Positions 36,283-45,020 of a stretch of 64,000 nucleotides of DNA are shown here, one piece after another (position 1 is the first letter of the stretch; each line of letters starts with the position of its first letter). The DNA comes from Leisingera sp. M658. Its GTDB lineage: Bacteria; Pseudomonadota; Alphaproteobacteria; Rhodobacterales; Rhodobacteraceae. The stretch lies in contig NZ_CP083546.1 in the NCBI RefSeq assembly GCF_025144145.1, positions 137,001-201,000 on the forward strand, given 5' to 3'. The notes under the pieces were generated by a model. That model worked only from the letters and a program-made list of their open reading frames with translations, did no database searches and was not told the DNA's origin. The position numbers and the translations under genes were made by a program.

Positions 36283-37662
36283 TCAGGTCACGCGGATATA
36301 GCCCGCGAGACCGGTTTTCTGATGTTCGATCACATGGCAATGGAACGCCCAGTCGCCTGGATTGTCGGCGACCAGCGCGATCTCGGCCACCTCATCCTTC
36401 AGCAGCAGCATGGTATCCGTCACGAGCGGCGGCAGCCTGCGCAAGTTTGAGCGGATCGGGATGAACGCCAGCCCGTGCAAATGGATCGGATGCAGGTTCG
36501 GCGATTCATTCCTCAGCCGCAGCACATAGCTTTTGCCGCGCTTCAGGGTCGCCAACGGTCCGGTGCCCTTGGCCGCATCTCCGGCCCAGGGCGTGCGGTT
36601 GATCGACCAGAAACTGTATCCCAAGGAACCGCAATAGCCGTCATTCGGCGGCCCGCCCTCTGGCGTCCAGCCAAAGACGAAGTCGAGCATCTCGGCGCTT
36701 GAGAGGTCTGGACGTGAAGCGGGGTTGGCAGCCAGCGGCTTCAGATCCCGCAGGTCCCGTCCGAGGCCCCCGCCAACGGATCGCAGCTGCGCCATGGTGC
36801 GGGTGGGCTGTCCTGGCAGCTCTGCCAGCAGATCCGCCGTCTGCCCCTCGCTTGCTGGCATCCGCACCGCGAAATCCACCCGCTGGCCGGGGCCGATCAG
36901 CAGCGGTTCGTCAATAGACGGTAGGGGAAGGTCAATTTCGACGGGGTGCCCATCCCAAGCGATAATCCTTGCCTGACCGGTGCTGAGATGCAGCTTGTAG
37001 ATCCGTGTGGTGTCGCTGTTCACCACCCGCAACCGCACCAGCCCGCCCGCTGGATGATCGTAAACCGGCGCCTGCAGCCAGTTTGCGGTCAGCACATTGC
37101 CGTGGGTTCCGCCGCGGGCCGCGCCGCGGGCGGTGTAGTAAGGCAGGAAGCCGCCATTCCCATCCAGCCGGAAGTCGCGCAGGTTGATCACCTGATCACC
37201 GTCGAAACCGGGATCCTCTGCTTCCCTGATTACCATTACCCCGGTCAGCCCATGCGCCATCTGCGCCATGGTCATGCAATGCGGGTGATACCAGTAGGTG
37301 CCGGCGTCCGGCGGGGTGAATTCATAGTCAAACGCCTCTCCGCCCGCGATTGGCATCTGGGTCAGATAGGGCACCCCGTCCATTGCGTTGGCGATCCGCA
37401 GCCCGTGCCAGTGCATCGCGGTGTAATCTTCGGTGCCGTTGACCACCCGCAGGTGCATGGGGTCGCCCTGGGTCCCGTAAAGAACCGGCGGCGGCGCATC
37501 CGGCAACAGGCTCACCAGCCCGTCTGTTGGTTGTTCGCGAAAAGAAAAACGGGCGGTCTGGATGGTCAGCTGCTGTACGGTGCTGCGAGCGCCGCCCCAG
37601 CAAGCGGCGCCCATCACCCCTGCCGTCGCAGCAGACCCAAGCAGAAAGTCACGGCGTCTCAT
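36283..37662 (-). CDS. Multicopper oxidase, Tat-exported
   Basis: 459-aa periplasmic oxidase with three cupredoxin domains. The twin-arginine signal MRRRDFLLGSAATAG points to Tat export of a folded, copper-loaded enzyme. Copper motifs are HWHGL (domain 1), WYHPHC, HPIHLHG and HCHVIEHQKTGL (domain 3). In the last, Leu occupies the position that is often the axial Met ligand of the type 1 site. Laccase-like, CopA/CueO-type or bilirubin-oxidase-like activity is possible; no Met-rich Cu(I) loop is visible. It lies antisense between rnc and era. ATG 37662 has GGGGAGG upstream. Confidence 0.9.
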   Translation of the reverse strand: MRRRDFLLGSAATAGVMGAACWGGARSTVQQLTIQTARFSFREQPTDGLVSLLPDAPPPVLYGTQGDPMHLRVVNGTEDYTAMHWHGLRIANAMDGVPYLTQMPIAGGEAFDYEFTPPDAGTYWYHPHCMTMAQMAHGLTGVMVIREAEDPGFDGDQVINLRDFRLDGNGGFLPYYTARGAARGGTHGNVLTANWLQAPVYDHPAGGLVRLRVVNSDTTRIYKLHLSTGQARIIAWDGHPVEIDLPLPSIDEPLLIGPGQRVDFAVRMPASEGQTADLLAELPGQPTRTMAQLRSVGGGLGRDLRDLKPLAANPASRPDLSSAEMLDFVFGWTPEGGPPNDGYCGSLGYSFWSINRTPWAGDAAKGTGPLATLKRGKSYVLRLRNESPNLHPIHLHGLAFIPIRSNLRRLPPLVTDTMLLLKDEVAEIALVADNPGDWAFHCHVIEHQKTGLAGYIRVT

Positions 37663-37863
37663 CGGAAGCCTCCCCAAGGAAAAATGTCATGAAAAGCCTG
37701 GCTTGCGGAATGGCTCGGCGCTGCGGTTGTCACATTGGATCTGCCACAGGTCTTTGACATAGGGCAAGGTTGCGGGAAGGTGCCGGGTCCCCGTTGAAAA
37801 CGCCTCTGGCCCCTGTGGGTAAAATCCTGTAGGGGGTCTACTCTGCAAACAGGACCAGTACAG

Positions 37864-38769
37864 ATGACCACACGCGCCGGATTCGTTGCCCTGATCGGAG
37901 AGCCCAACGCGGGCAAATCGACCCTTCTGAACCGTATGGTCGGGGCCAAGGTCTCGATCGTGACCCATAAGGTGCAGACCACCCGTACCCGGATCCGCGG
38001 CGTGGCGATGGAGGGCGACGCGCAGCTGGTTTTCGTCGACACCCCTGGCCTGTTCAAGCCGCGCCGCCGCCTGGACCGCGCTATGGTCGCTGCCGCCTGG
38101 GGCGGCGCTGCGGACGCAGATGTCGTCGTGCTGATGATCGAGGCGCACCGGGGCATCACTGAAGGCGTCGAAACCATTCTGGACGGGCTTGAAGAAATCG
38201 GCACTGGCCGCAAAGTGGCGCTGGCCATCAACAAGATTGACAGGGTGCCTGCGGAAAAGCTGCTGGGCCTCGCTGAGAATCTGAACAGCCGCTACACATT
38301 TGCCGAAACCTTCATGATCTCGGCCGAGCGCGGCCATGGTGTGGATGACCTGCGCCAGTGGCTGGCGGGCAAACTGCCGGAAAGTCCCTGGCTCTATCCC
38401 GAGGATCAGATCGCCGACCTGCCGATGCGGATGATCGCGGCAGAAATGACCCGCGAAAAACTGACTTTGCGCCTGCACCAGGAACTGCCCTACCAGCTGA
38501 CGGTCGAAACCGAGAATTGGGAAGAACGCAAGGACGGCTCAGCCCGGGTGGATCAATTGATCTACGTGGTGCGCGACGGGCATAAGGGTATTGTTCTGGG
38601 CAAACGGGGCGAAACGATCAAAGCGGTCAGCCAGGCTGCCCGCGCCGAGCTGGAAGAATTCCTGGACCGCAAGGTGCATCTGTTCCTGCAAGTGAAGGTG
38701 CGCCCGAATTGGCTGGAAGAAGCCGAGCGCTATTCCGAAATGGGCCTCGACTTCAAAGACGGTAATTGA
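37864..38769 (+). CDS. era: GTPase Era
   Basis: 301-aa ribosome-assembly GTPase acting on 16S rRNA. G1 GEPNAGKST (about 12-20), G3 DTPG, G4 NKID and the C-terminal KH domain (RGETIKAVSQAARAELEEFLDRKVHLFLQVKV, in parts) are complete. ATG 37864 stands about 200 nt after the divergent oxidase start, so it has its own promoter here instead of reading through from rnc. DUF1491 and recO follow on the same strand. Confidence 0.96.
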   Translation: MTTRAGFVALIGEPNAGKSTLLNRMVGAKVSIVTHKVQTTRTRIRGVAMEGDAQLVFVDTPGLFKPRRRLDRAMVAAAWGGAADADVVVLMIEAHRGITEGVETILDGLEEIGTGRKVALAINKIDRVPAEKLLGLAENLNSRYTFAETFMISAERGHGVDDLRQWLAGKLPESPWLYPEDQIADLPMRMIAAEMTREKLTLRLHQELPYQLTVETENWEERKDGSARVDQLIYVVRDGHKGIVLGKRGETIKAVSQAARAELEEFLDRKVHLFLQVKVRPNWLEEAERYSEMGLDFKDGN

Positions 38770-38857
38770 AGCTGCACATGCGTTTCACCTTTGTGAAAAT
38801 ACTCCCGCCGGAGGCTCCCGTGCGTTCAACCGGCATCACCGCCGGAAGACGCGCAGC

Positions 38858-39187
38858 ATGACCCGCCTTACTGCTGAATTCTGGGTGCAGGCCTATCTGG
38901 CCCGGCTGCGGCTGATGGGAATCCCTGCCTTTGTAACGTCGCATGGTGACGACACGGCGGGTGCCGTACTGGTCAAACTCAACACCCTGGACGGCCAGGC
39001 ACGCGCTTTCCACCGCACCTATGATCTGATGAGCGGCGCGCGCAAATGGGATGGGCTTTCAGCCGGGCCGGAGGCTGAGGTCGACACTTCTATCCTGCGT
39101 CAGCGGTCGTTTGATCCCGACCTCTGGGTTATTGAAGTCGAAGACCGGGCTGGGCGCCATCTGCTGGACGAGCCTGGGCTGGAATAG
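38858..39187 (+). CDS. DUF1491 family protein
   Basis: 109-aa soluble protein. LTAEFWVQAYLARLRLMGIPAFV, the GAVLVKLNTLDG strand and DPDLWVIEVEDRAGRHLLDEPGL at the end are characteristic of DUF1491, found almost only in alphaproteobacteria and usually between era and recO. No function known; no catalytic residues obvious. ATG 38858. The upstream gap (38770-38857) contains nothing recognisable. Its constant placement hints at a role in ribosome or RNA quality control (inference). Confidence 0.88.
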   Translation: MTRLTAEFWVQAYLARLRLMGIPAFVTSHGDDTAGAVLVKLNTLDGQARAFHRTYDLMSGARKWDGLSAGPEAEVDTSILRQRSFDPDLWVIEVEDRAGRHLLDEPGLE

Positions 39188-39256
39188 TCTTGACGCTTGC
39201 GGAACGCACCGCAATGCGGTCTGCTGAGGCTGCCAGAACAACAGTGAGGGCCGCCA

Positions 39257-39982
39257 GTGGAATGGCGTGATCACGGCATTTTGCTTTCGATGCGCCGCCA
39301 CGGTGAAAACGCGGCCATCATCGATGTATTTACAGAAGAGCATGGCCGGCACGCGGGCATGGTGCGAGGCGGTGCCAGCCGCAAGCTGGCACCGATCCTG
39401 CAGCCTGGTGCGCAGCTGGACCTGACCTGGAGAGCACGGCTGGAGGACCATCTGGGCAGCTATCACGCTGAGCCTTTACGCAGCCGTGCTGCAGCTGCGA
39501 TGTCCGGAAGGCTGGCGCTGGCCGGCCTTAATGCGGTGACAGCGCTGCTGTCCTTCTGCCTGCCAGAGCGTGAGCCGCATCCTGACCTCTATACCCGCAG
39601 TGAACGGTTGCTGGATCTCTTGGGTAATGAAGATCTCTGGCCGCTTGCCTATCTGCGCTGGGAGTTGGCGCTGCTGGAGGAGATGGGGTTTGGCCTCGAT
39701 CTGACAGCCTGCGCCGTGACGGGCAGTGGCAGCGCCCTGTGTTATGTGTCACCGAAATCCGGCCGGGCTGTTTCACGTGAAGGCGCCGGAGGCTGGGCGG
39801 AGCGGCTGCTGCCTTTGCCGCCGGTGATGCTGGGGCAGGGCAGCGCGGAGGATGCGGAAATTGTGCAGGCGCTGCGCACCACTGGCTATTTTCTGGACGC
39901 GCATCTGGCGCCGTCTTTGGGCAATCAGCCAGTGCCGGAGGCGCGGGGGCGGCTGACGGACCTGCTCATCCGCCGGCTGTGA
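39257..39982 (+). CDS. recO: DNA repair protein RecO
   Basis: 241-aa recombination mediator that helps load RecA on ssDNA in the RecFOR pathway. An N-terminal OB fold ([20 protein letters not shown]) is followed by a helical domain with [22 protein letters not shown]. Start is GTG 39257 with GAGGG upstream. It shares the era-recO arrangement of many proteobacteria. The 3' end overlaps the convergent META-domain gene by 17 nt. Confidence 0.94.
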   Translation: MEWRDHGILLSMRRHGENAAIIDVFTEEHGRHAGMVRGGASRKLAPILQPGAQLDLTWRARLEDHLGSYHAEPLRSRAAAAMSGRLALAGLNAVTALLSFCLPEREPHPDLYTRSERLLDLLGNEDLWPLAYLRWELALLEEMGFGLDLTACAVTGSGSALCYVSPKSGRAVSREGAGGWAERLLPLPPVMLGQGSAEDAEIVQALRTTGYFLDAHLAPSLGNQPVPEARGRLTDLLIRRL

Positions 39983-40388
39983 ACAGCATCTCGCGTCCCT
40001 GGCCGTTGCTGAGGATCAGCACATCGCCGGAAACCTCGGCTAGCGTCATTTTCTGAAGGGACTGCAGGAAATCGGCTTCGAGTGCCAGTTCCGAGCAGGC
40101 AGCGCGTGCAGCAGTAAGCGTCTCAGCGCTGAACCAGGGGTAAGGCGCCGTCTGAGTGCCCTGGAAACTGTTGCAGGGTGCCCGCCCTGCGATTTTTCCA
40201 GGTTCCGGGAAGGTCAGCCAGGCAAATGCGGGATAGGCTGCATTATCAATGCTGGAGAGGTGCCAGACCTTTCCCGCCGCACCGTAAGCTGAAAGCGTTT
40301 CGTCGCCGGTGCAGGCACTGGCAAACAGCAGCGAACAGATCCAAGCGACGCGCGGCACTGGGTTTCCCAATTGAAGCAATTTGTACAC
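39966..40388 (-). CDS. META/HslJ-domain lipoprotein
   Basis: About 140 aa with a candidate lipobox (LLFASAC) and a META domain: [19 protein letters not shown], then [36 protein letters not shown] and [14 protein letters not shown]. HslJ-like META proteins sit in the envelope and have been linked to stress or heat-shock response; the biochemical role is unknown. The start is uncertain: GTG 40388 ([10 protein letters not shown]) gives a reasonable lipoprotein signal, and the frame stays open upstream to an ATG at 40547 whose leader is not signal-like. Ends 17 nt inside recO. Confidence 0.65.
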   Translation of the reverse strand: MYKLLQLGNPVPRVAWICSLLFASACTGDETLSAYGAAGKVWHLSSIDNAAYPAFAWLTFPEPGKIAGRAPCNSFQGTQTAPYPWFSAETLTAARAACSELALEADFLQSLQKMTLAEVSGDVLILSNGQGREMLFTAGG

Positions 40389-40581
40389 TCTGGCCAAGAG
40401 GGGGCAGAAAATGCAAGGCCTCGCCCTGAAAAAGTGACGGCTCCCGCCCGTCGCGGCGGCATTGAAAATGCCTTGCTCCCGTTGGGCGTGGCGCCGCGCA
40501 ATGCGCGGCGCGGGCCGGGTCCGGGCGCAACGGCGCAGAAAGTGCATTCCAAGAACGCATCTGAAGGGCGGGAGGGGCCGC

Positions 40582-41265
40582 CTAATTTGCCTGGATAATT
40601 TCGGCCACCTTGCGGCCGATCTCGTCGCTGGCCTTTGCCGACGGGTGGATCATGTCGAGCGCGTGATAAGACCGGTCGCCAAAGGGCACCAAATCCTTGA
40701 GCGACAGGAAATGAATGCCTGTGTCCAGCGCGGCCAGCCGTTCGATGCGGGATTCCAGCTCGTTTCCTTCGTCGCGGCAGTGCTCAATCAGCGAGCCGGT
40801 GCCGGGGCTGCGCAGATAGCCGACGTAAATCACCTTGGCACCGGTTGCGCGCAGTTCTGACAGCATGCCCGGAATCGCACCTTTGCGTCCGTCGGAGGAA
40901 ACCAGTTTGTTCAGTTTCCGGTTACAGGCAAAACAGCCGCAGCCGAGCCACAGATCATTTCCGCCGCCATTCACGATCACCCAGTCCCATTTTCCGGGCT
41001 TGTACTGTTTGCGGATCTGCATCCCCGCCGCGCCTGAAATCGGCAGCTTGTAGATGATCCGCGCGGCCGAGACCGAGCGGTCAACAACTGGTTCCTGCAA
41101 CTCGCGGGCAACGGTGTCTGCGATGGATTTACCTGCTAGGCTGTGCCAGGCCAGCAGGGAATCCCCCATCGCCAGGATGCGGGGGGATTGTTCCGGCGGC
41201 ACCGCAGCGGCACAGGCGGAAAACAAAAACAGCAAGGGAAGCAGGAAGCAGCGAAAGAGTGTCAT
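40582..41265 (-). CDS. SGNH/GDSL-hydrolase lipoprotein
   Basis: 227 aa. A signal peptide with lipobox (LFLFSAC, Cys18) makes it a probable lipoprotein. The SGNH blocks are visible: block I ILAMGDSLLAWH with the nucleophile Ser, block III VIVNGGGNDLWLG, and block V DMIHPSAKASDEIG with the catalytic His. A CGCFACNRK cluster near the middle could be a disulfide pair. Likely an esterase or acetylhydrolase on envelope sugars or lipids; substrate unknown. ATG 41265. Confidence 0.85.
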   Translation of the reverse strand: MTLFRCFLLPLLFLFSACAAAVPPEQSPRILAMGDSLLAWHSLAGKSIADTVARELQEPVVDRSVSAARIIYKLPISGAAGMQIRKQYKPGKWDWVIVNGGGNDLWLGCGCFACNRKLNKLVSSDGRKGAIPGMLSELRATGAKVIYVGYLRSPGTGSLIEHCRDEGNELESRIERLAALDTGIHFLSLKDLVPFGDRSYHALDMIHPSAKASDEIGRKVAEIIQAN

Positions 41266-41379
41266 GGACTCTTGTTAACCACAATTGATGAAAGATCGAA
41301 TAACCAGGATTGGAAACAGTCTTATTCCGTGCGCTGGTTGCAGCGCGAACGCACTCTGGACGGGCTGCGGCTGCAATAA

Positions 41380-41399
41380 GCCCGGCGTAAACGCCGGGC
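41380..41399 (-). terminator. Hairpin terminator downstream of mcd
   Basis: Eight-bp stem GCCCGGCG / CGCCGGGC with a TAAA loop, followed on the minus strand by TTATT. It lies 40 nt beyond the mcd stop. Confidence 0.65.
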
Positions 41400-41439
41400 C
41401 TGAACAGGATTGCTCCCGTAGGAATTGCTTTCAGCCGGT

Positions 41440-43125
41440 TCAGCCCAGCAGGCGGCGGGCGATAACCTGGGCCTGAATTTCTGCCGCGCCTTCAAAGATA
41501 TTCAGGATCCTGGCGTCGCACAACACGCGGGAGATTTTATACTCTGTCGCAAACCCGTTGCCGCCGTGGATCTGCAACCCGTTGTCCGCGGCGGCCCAGG
41601 CGACCCGGGCACCCAGGAGCTTGGCCATTCCGGCCTCCAGGTCGCAGCGGTGGCCGTGGTCTTTTTCCCAGGCCGAGAAATAGGTCAGCTGGCGGGCGAT
41701 CATGATTTCCACCGCCATCATTGCAAGCTTGCCGGACACACGCGGGAATTTGATCAGCGATTTGCCAAACTGCTTGCGGTCCTGCGCGTACTGCATGGCG
41801 ATGTCCAGTGCCGACTGGGCCACGCCGATTGCACGGGCCGCGGTCTGGATGCGGGCCGATTCAAAGGTCTCCATCAGCTGTTTGAAGCCTTTGTTTTCCT
41901 CACCGCCCAGAAGGTTCCCGCCCTTCACGTGGAAGTTGTCGAAACCCAGCTCGTATTCCTTCATGCCCCGGTAGCCGAGAACTTCGATTTCGCCGCCGGT
42001 CATGCCTTCGGTCGGGAACGGTGCCTCATCGGTGCCGGGTGTCTTCTCTGCCAGGAACATCGACAGGCCGCGATGGTCCGTGGTGTTCGGATCAGTGCGT
42101 GCAAGCAGGGTCATCACATGGGTGCGGGCGGCATGGGTGATCCAGGTCTTGTTGCCGGTAATCTTATAGTCGCCGTTTTCATCCTTCACAGCCCGGGAGC
42201 GCAGGGAGCCGAGGTCGGAACCGGTGTTCGGTTCGGTGAACACGGCGGTGGGCAGGATCTCGGCGCTGGACAGCTTGGGCAGCCAGTTGGCTTTCTGCTC
42301 CTCGGTGCCGCCGCACAGGATCAGCTCGGCTGCAATCTCCGAACGGGTGCCAAGTGATCCGACACCGATATAGCCGCGCGACAGTTCTTCCGAAACCACG
42401 ACCATCGACGCCTTGGACAGGCCGAATCCACCGTATTCCTCGGGGATAGTCAGGCCGAATACGCCCATCTCGGCCAGCTCTTCGATCACGCTGAGCGGGA
42501 TCAGCTCGTCCTTCAGGTGCCAGTCATGGGCGTGCGGCTCTACCTTCTCCACCGCATAGCGGCGGAACTGGTCGCGGATCATTTCCAGTTCTTCTTCCAG
42601 GCCTGAAGCGCCGAACATGGTGGCGCCGGCCTGCTCTTCCATCAGTTCCACGAGGCGGGTACGGGCGGCTTGGCTGTTGCCTTGTTCGCACAGTGTCATC
42701 ACTGCAGGCACCATCAGCCCGCGCTGCGCGTCCTGGGAGAGGCCCAGATCCTGCAGGCGGATAATCTCGCCCTGGTTCATCTGGATGCCGCCGTAGACCT
42801 GCCAAAGGTATTCGCCGAAACCGATCTGATGGATCAGCTGATCCAATTCGCTGAACTTGCCCTCGGCTTGCAGCTTTTCGGCCCATTTCTGCATCTGCCG
42901 CAGGCTGTAGACATAGGTTGCCAGCCACGACAGGCCATGTGCGGCAACCTGGTTTTCCTCGATCAGGCGGCCGGAGACCCGGCCCTCTTCGCTCACCATG
43001 TCCTTGACCGAGGCGCGAGCGGCCTCAAGCAGCTGGTCCAGCGGTTCCAGTGCGGCGCCGGTCAGTGCCAGCAGGTCGGGAATGAGTGTCGGTTTCATCT
43101 GCAAGTCCTGTCCGTCATGAGCCAT
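41440..43125 (-). CDS. mcd: (2S)-Methylsuccinyl-CoA dehydrogenase
   Basis: 561-aa acyl-CoA dehydrogenase of the ethylmalonyl-CoA pathway, oxidising (2S)-methylsuccinyl-CoA to mesaconyl-CoA and passing electrons to ETF. The roughly 170-residue N-terminal extension before the ordinary ACAD fold is the feature that separates Mcd from normal-length (about 390 aa) enzymes. ACAD motifs present are PTAVFTEPNTGSDL, NKTWITHA, RKQFGKSL and IFEGAAEIQ. ATG 43125 and ATG 43098 (MKPTLIPDLL) both have fair ribosome sites. Its electron partner etfAB is also in the window. Confidence 0.9.
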   Translation of the reverse strand: MAHDGQDLQMKPTLIPDLLALTGAALEPLDQLLEAARASVKDMVSEEGRVSGRLIEENQVAAHGLSWLATYVYSLRQMQKWAEKLQAEGKFSELDQLIHQIGFGEYLWQVYGGIQMNQGEIIRLQDLGLSQDAQRGLMVPAVMTLCEQGNSQAARTRLVELMEEQAGATMFGASGLEEELEMIRDQFRRYAVEKVEPHAHDWHLKDELIPLSVIEELAEMGVFGLTIPEEYGGFGLSKASMVVVSEELSRGYIGVGSLGTRSEIAAELILCGGTEEQKANWLPKLSSAEILPTAVFTEPNTGSDLGSLRSRAVKDENGDYKITGNKTWITHAARTHVMTLLARTDPNTTDHRGLSMFLAEKTPGTDEAPFPTEGMTGGEIEVLGYRGMKEYELGFDNFHVKGGNLLGGEENKGFKQLMETFESARIQTAARAIGVAQSALDIAMQYAQDRKQFGKSLIKFPRVSGKLAMMAVEIMIARQLTYFSAWEKDHGHRCDLEAGMAKLLGARVAWAAADNGLQIHGGNGFATEYKISRVLCDARILNIFEGAAEIQAQVIARRLLG

Positions 43126-43270
43126 GAATCAGATCCTTCTTCGGTCGCCCGGTGGTAAATCATTTTGCAGGTGCAGCGCAACAAAAATACTCACAGGTGC
43201 GGCGTTTGGATCAAATGTTGCGTATTGATTTTGCCCGTGCAGCACGGCCCGGATGTGGTACAGCGGAGAT

Positions 43271-44038
43271 ATGACTGCATTGTTTTCACTCCTTTCCCCG
43301 GCAGAGCTGGCAGCGGCTTTTGGCATCGCGCTGCTGGCAGGCACCGTCAAAGGCCTGGTTGGTTTTGCCATGCCGATGATTTTTATTTCCGGTCTCAGCT
43401 TGTTCCTGGCTCCGGATCTGGCTTTGGCGGGGCTGATTCTGCCGACCCTGGTGACAAACGGCATGCAGGCGCTGCGCCAGGGGCCGGACGCGGCGATGGC
43501 CTCGATCCGCAAGTTCCGGGTATTCCTGCTGATAGGTCTCGTTTGCCTGCTGCTGAGCGCCCAATCAGTGCGGCTGCTGCCGCAGCAGGCGCTGCTTTTG
43601 GTGATTGGCCTGCCGGTTACGGTCTTTGCCTGTATCCAGCTGATGGGCAAGACATTCACCATCACCTATCCCTCCCGCCGCAGCGAGGCCATGGTGGGCG
43701 GCATCGCCGGGCTGATTGGCGGTGTCTCCGGAGTTTGGGGGCCGCCGACGGTCGCCTACCTGACCGCATTGAATACTGAAAAAACAGAGCAGATCCGGGT
43801 GCAAGGAGTGATCTATGGCCTTGGCGCGGTGGCGCTTCTGGTCGCACATATTGGATCCGGCGTGATGCGGATTGAAACTGCGCCCTTCTCGCTGGTGCTG
43901 ATTGTGCCGGCAGTGGCAGGCATGTGGATCGGCGGTCTGTTGCATGACCGGATCGATCAGGTGCTGTTCCGCCGCGCAACACTTGTGGTTCTGCTGATTG
44001 CGGGGGTGAACCTGCTGCGCCGCGGCTTGCTGATGTGA
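43271..44038 (+). CDS. TauE/SafE-family membrane permease
   Basis: 255 aa with seven to eight helices in two related halves; the repeated GTVKGLVGFAMPM and GGIAGLIGGVSGVWGPPTVAYL are typical of TauE/SafE sulfonate/sulfite exporters. ATG 43271 is used; GTG 43253 adds six residues. Divergent from mcd. Substrate not deducible; sulfoacetate, sulfite or organic acids are possible for this family. It is followed by the CDF gene after 22 nt and probably co-transcribed. Confidence 0.85.
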   Translation: MTALFSLLSPAELAAAFGIALLAGTVKGLVGFAMPMIFISGLSLFLAPDLALAGLILPTLVTNGMQALRQGPDAAMASIRKFRVFLLIGLVCLLLSAQSVRLLPQQALLLVIGLPVTVFACIQLMGKTFTITYPSRRSEAMVGGIAGLIGGVSGVWGPPTVAYLTALNTEKTEQIRVQGVIYGLGAVALLVAHIGSGVMRIETAPFSLVLIVPAVAGMWIGGLLHDRIDQVLFRRATLVVLLIAGVNLLRRGLLM

Positions 44039-44060
44039 CCAGGGGCCGGAGGATGGGATC

Positions 44061-44957
44061 ATGCATCAACGGCTAAGTGCCGGGCAGCTGGCTACAGGCT
44101 CTATCCTGATCGCGCTGGCGGTTATGGGGCTGAAGACGGCGGCATGGGTGATGACAGGCTCAGTTGCGCTGCTGTCTGATGCGCTGGAGTCGCTGGTGAA
44201 TATCGGCGGCGCAGTGATGGCCTGGTTTGCTGTGCGCTACGCCCAGCGGCCGCCGGATGCGGGCCACCCTTTTGGCCATCATAAGGCTGAATACTTCTCT
44301 GCCGTGGCCGAAGGCATCCTGATTGTCATCGCCGCTTTGGTCATCGTGCATGAAGCCGTGAATGCCTTGGGCCGGCCTGCCGCCGCCGAGTGGGGCACGG
44401 CGGGCATGGTGGTCAATGCCATGGCAATGGGCGTGAACCTGGCCTGGGCGCGGGTGCTGTTACGAGCAGGCAGGCGGCTGCATTCACCGGCGCTGTCTGC
44501 CGGCGGGCGGCACCTGATGAGCGACGTCTGGACGTCGGCAGGGGTGTTGCTGGGCCTGGTGCTGGCACTGGCCAGCGGCTGGGCTGTGCTTGACCCGCTG
44601 CTGGCGCTGTTGGTTGCGGTCAATATCCTGCGCGAAGGCTGGCTGGTGATTGCCGCATCGGTGAACGGGCTGATGGACACCGCCGCCCCCGAAGGAGAAC
44701 GTGCGGAGGTCGAGGAAATCATCCACAGTTCGGCCGCCGGAGCGTTGCAGGTGCATGGCCTCAAGACCCGCCGCGCAGGCCGGGCGCTGTTTGTGGAGTG
44801 CCACATGGTTGTCAACGGCAGCATGACTGTCCAGGAAGCGCATGACATCTGCGACCGGGTGGAAGGCGCGTTGCGCAAGGCCTTTCCGGACGCGCAGCCG
44901 GTGATTCACGTGGAGCCTGAGACCAAGCTGGAACCTGCCGGGATCACGCCGCGCTGA
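44061..44957 (+). CDS. Cation diffusion facilitator (metal efflux)
   Basis: 298-aa CDF transporter with six helices and a C-terminal cytoplasmic domain (about 205-298). Metal-binding residues are visible in TM2 (LLSDALESLVNI), in DAGHPFGHHKAEYFSA after TM3's start, and in TM5 (GGRHLMSDVWTSAG). The cytoplasmic part has VHGLKTRRAGRALFVECHMVV. Zn2+, Fe2+, Co2+ or Mn2+ export against protons is usual; which metal is uncertain. ATG 44061 has GGAGGA upstream. Confidence 0.9.
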   Translation: MHQRLSAGQLATGSILIALAVMGLKTAAWVMTGSVALLSDALESLVNIGGAVMAWFAVRYAQRPPDAGHPFGHHKAEYFSAVAEGILIVIAALVIVHEAVNALGRPAAAEWGTAGMVVNAMAMGVNLAWARVLLRAGRRLHSPALSAGGRHLMSDVWTSAGVLLGLVLALASGWAVLDPLLALLVAVNILREGWLVIAASVNGLMDTAAPEGERAEVEEIIHSSAAGALQVHGLKTRRAGRALFVECHMVVNGSMTVQEAHDICDRVEGALRKAFPDAQPVIHVEPETKLEPAGITPR

Positions 44958-45020
44958 AGCGATTGCATTTCCGCCTAGCCTCCCGTTTAACCGCGTTCAA
45001 ACAGGCAAAGGAGCAGGCAT

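Noticed and set aside
41285-41476. Small Cys-rich plus-strand frame near the mcd terminator
   Set aside because: It runs through the terminator hairpin and into the antisense of mcd, and has no convincing ribosome site. The Cys cluster comes from GC-rich repeats of TGC/GGC.
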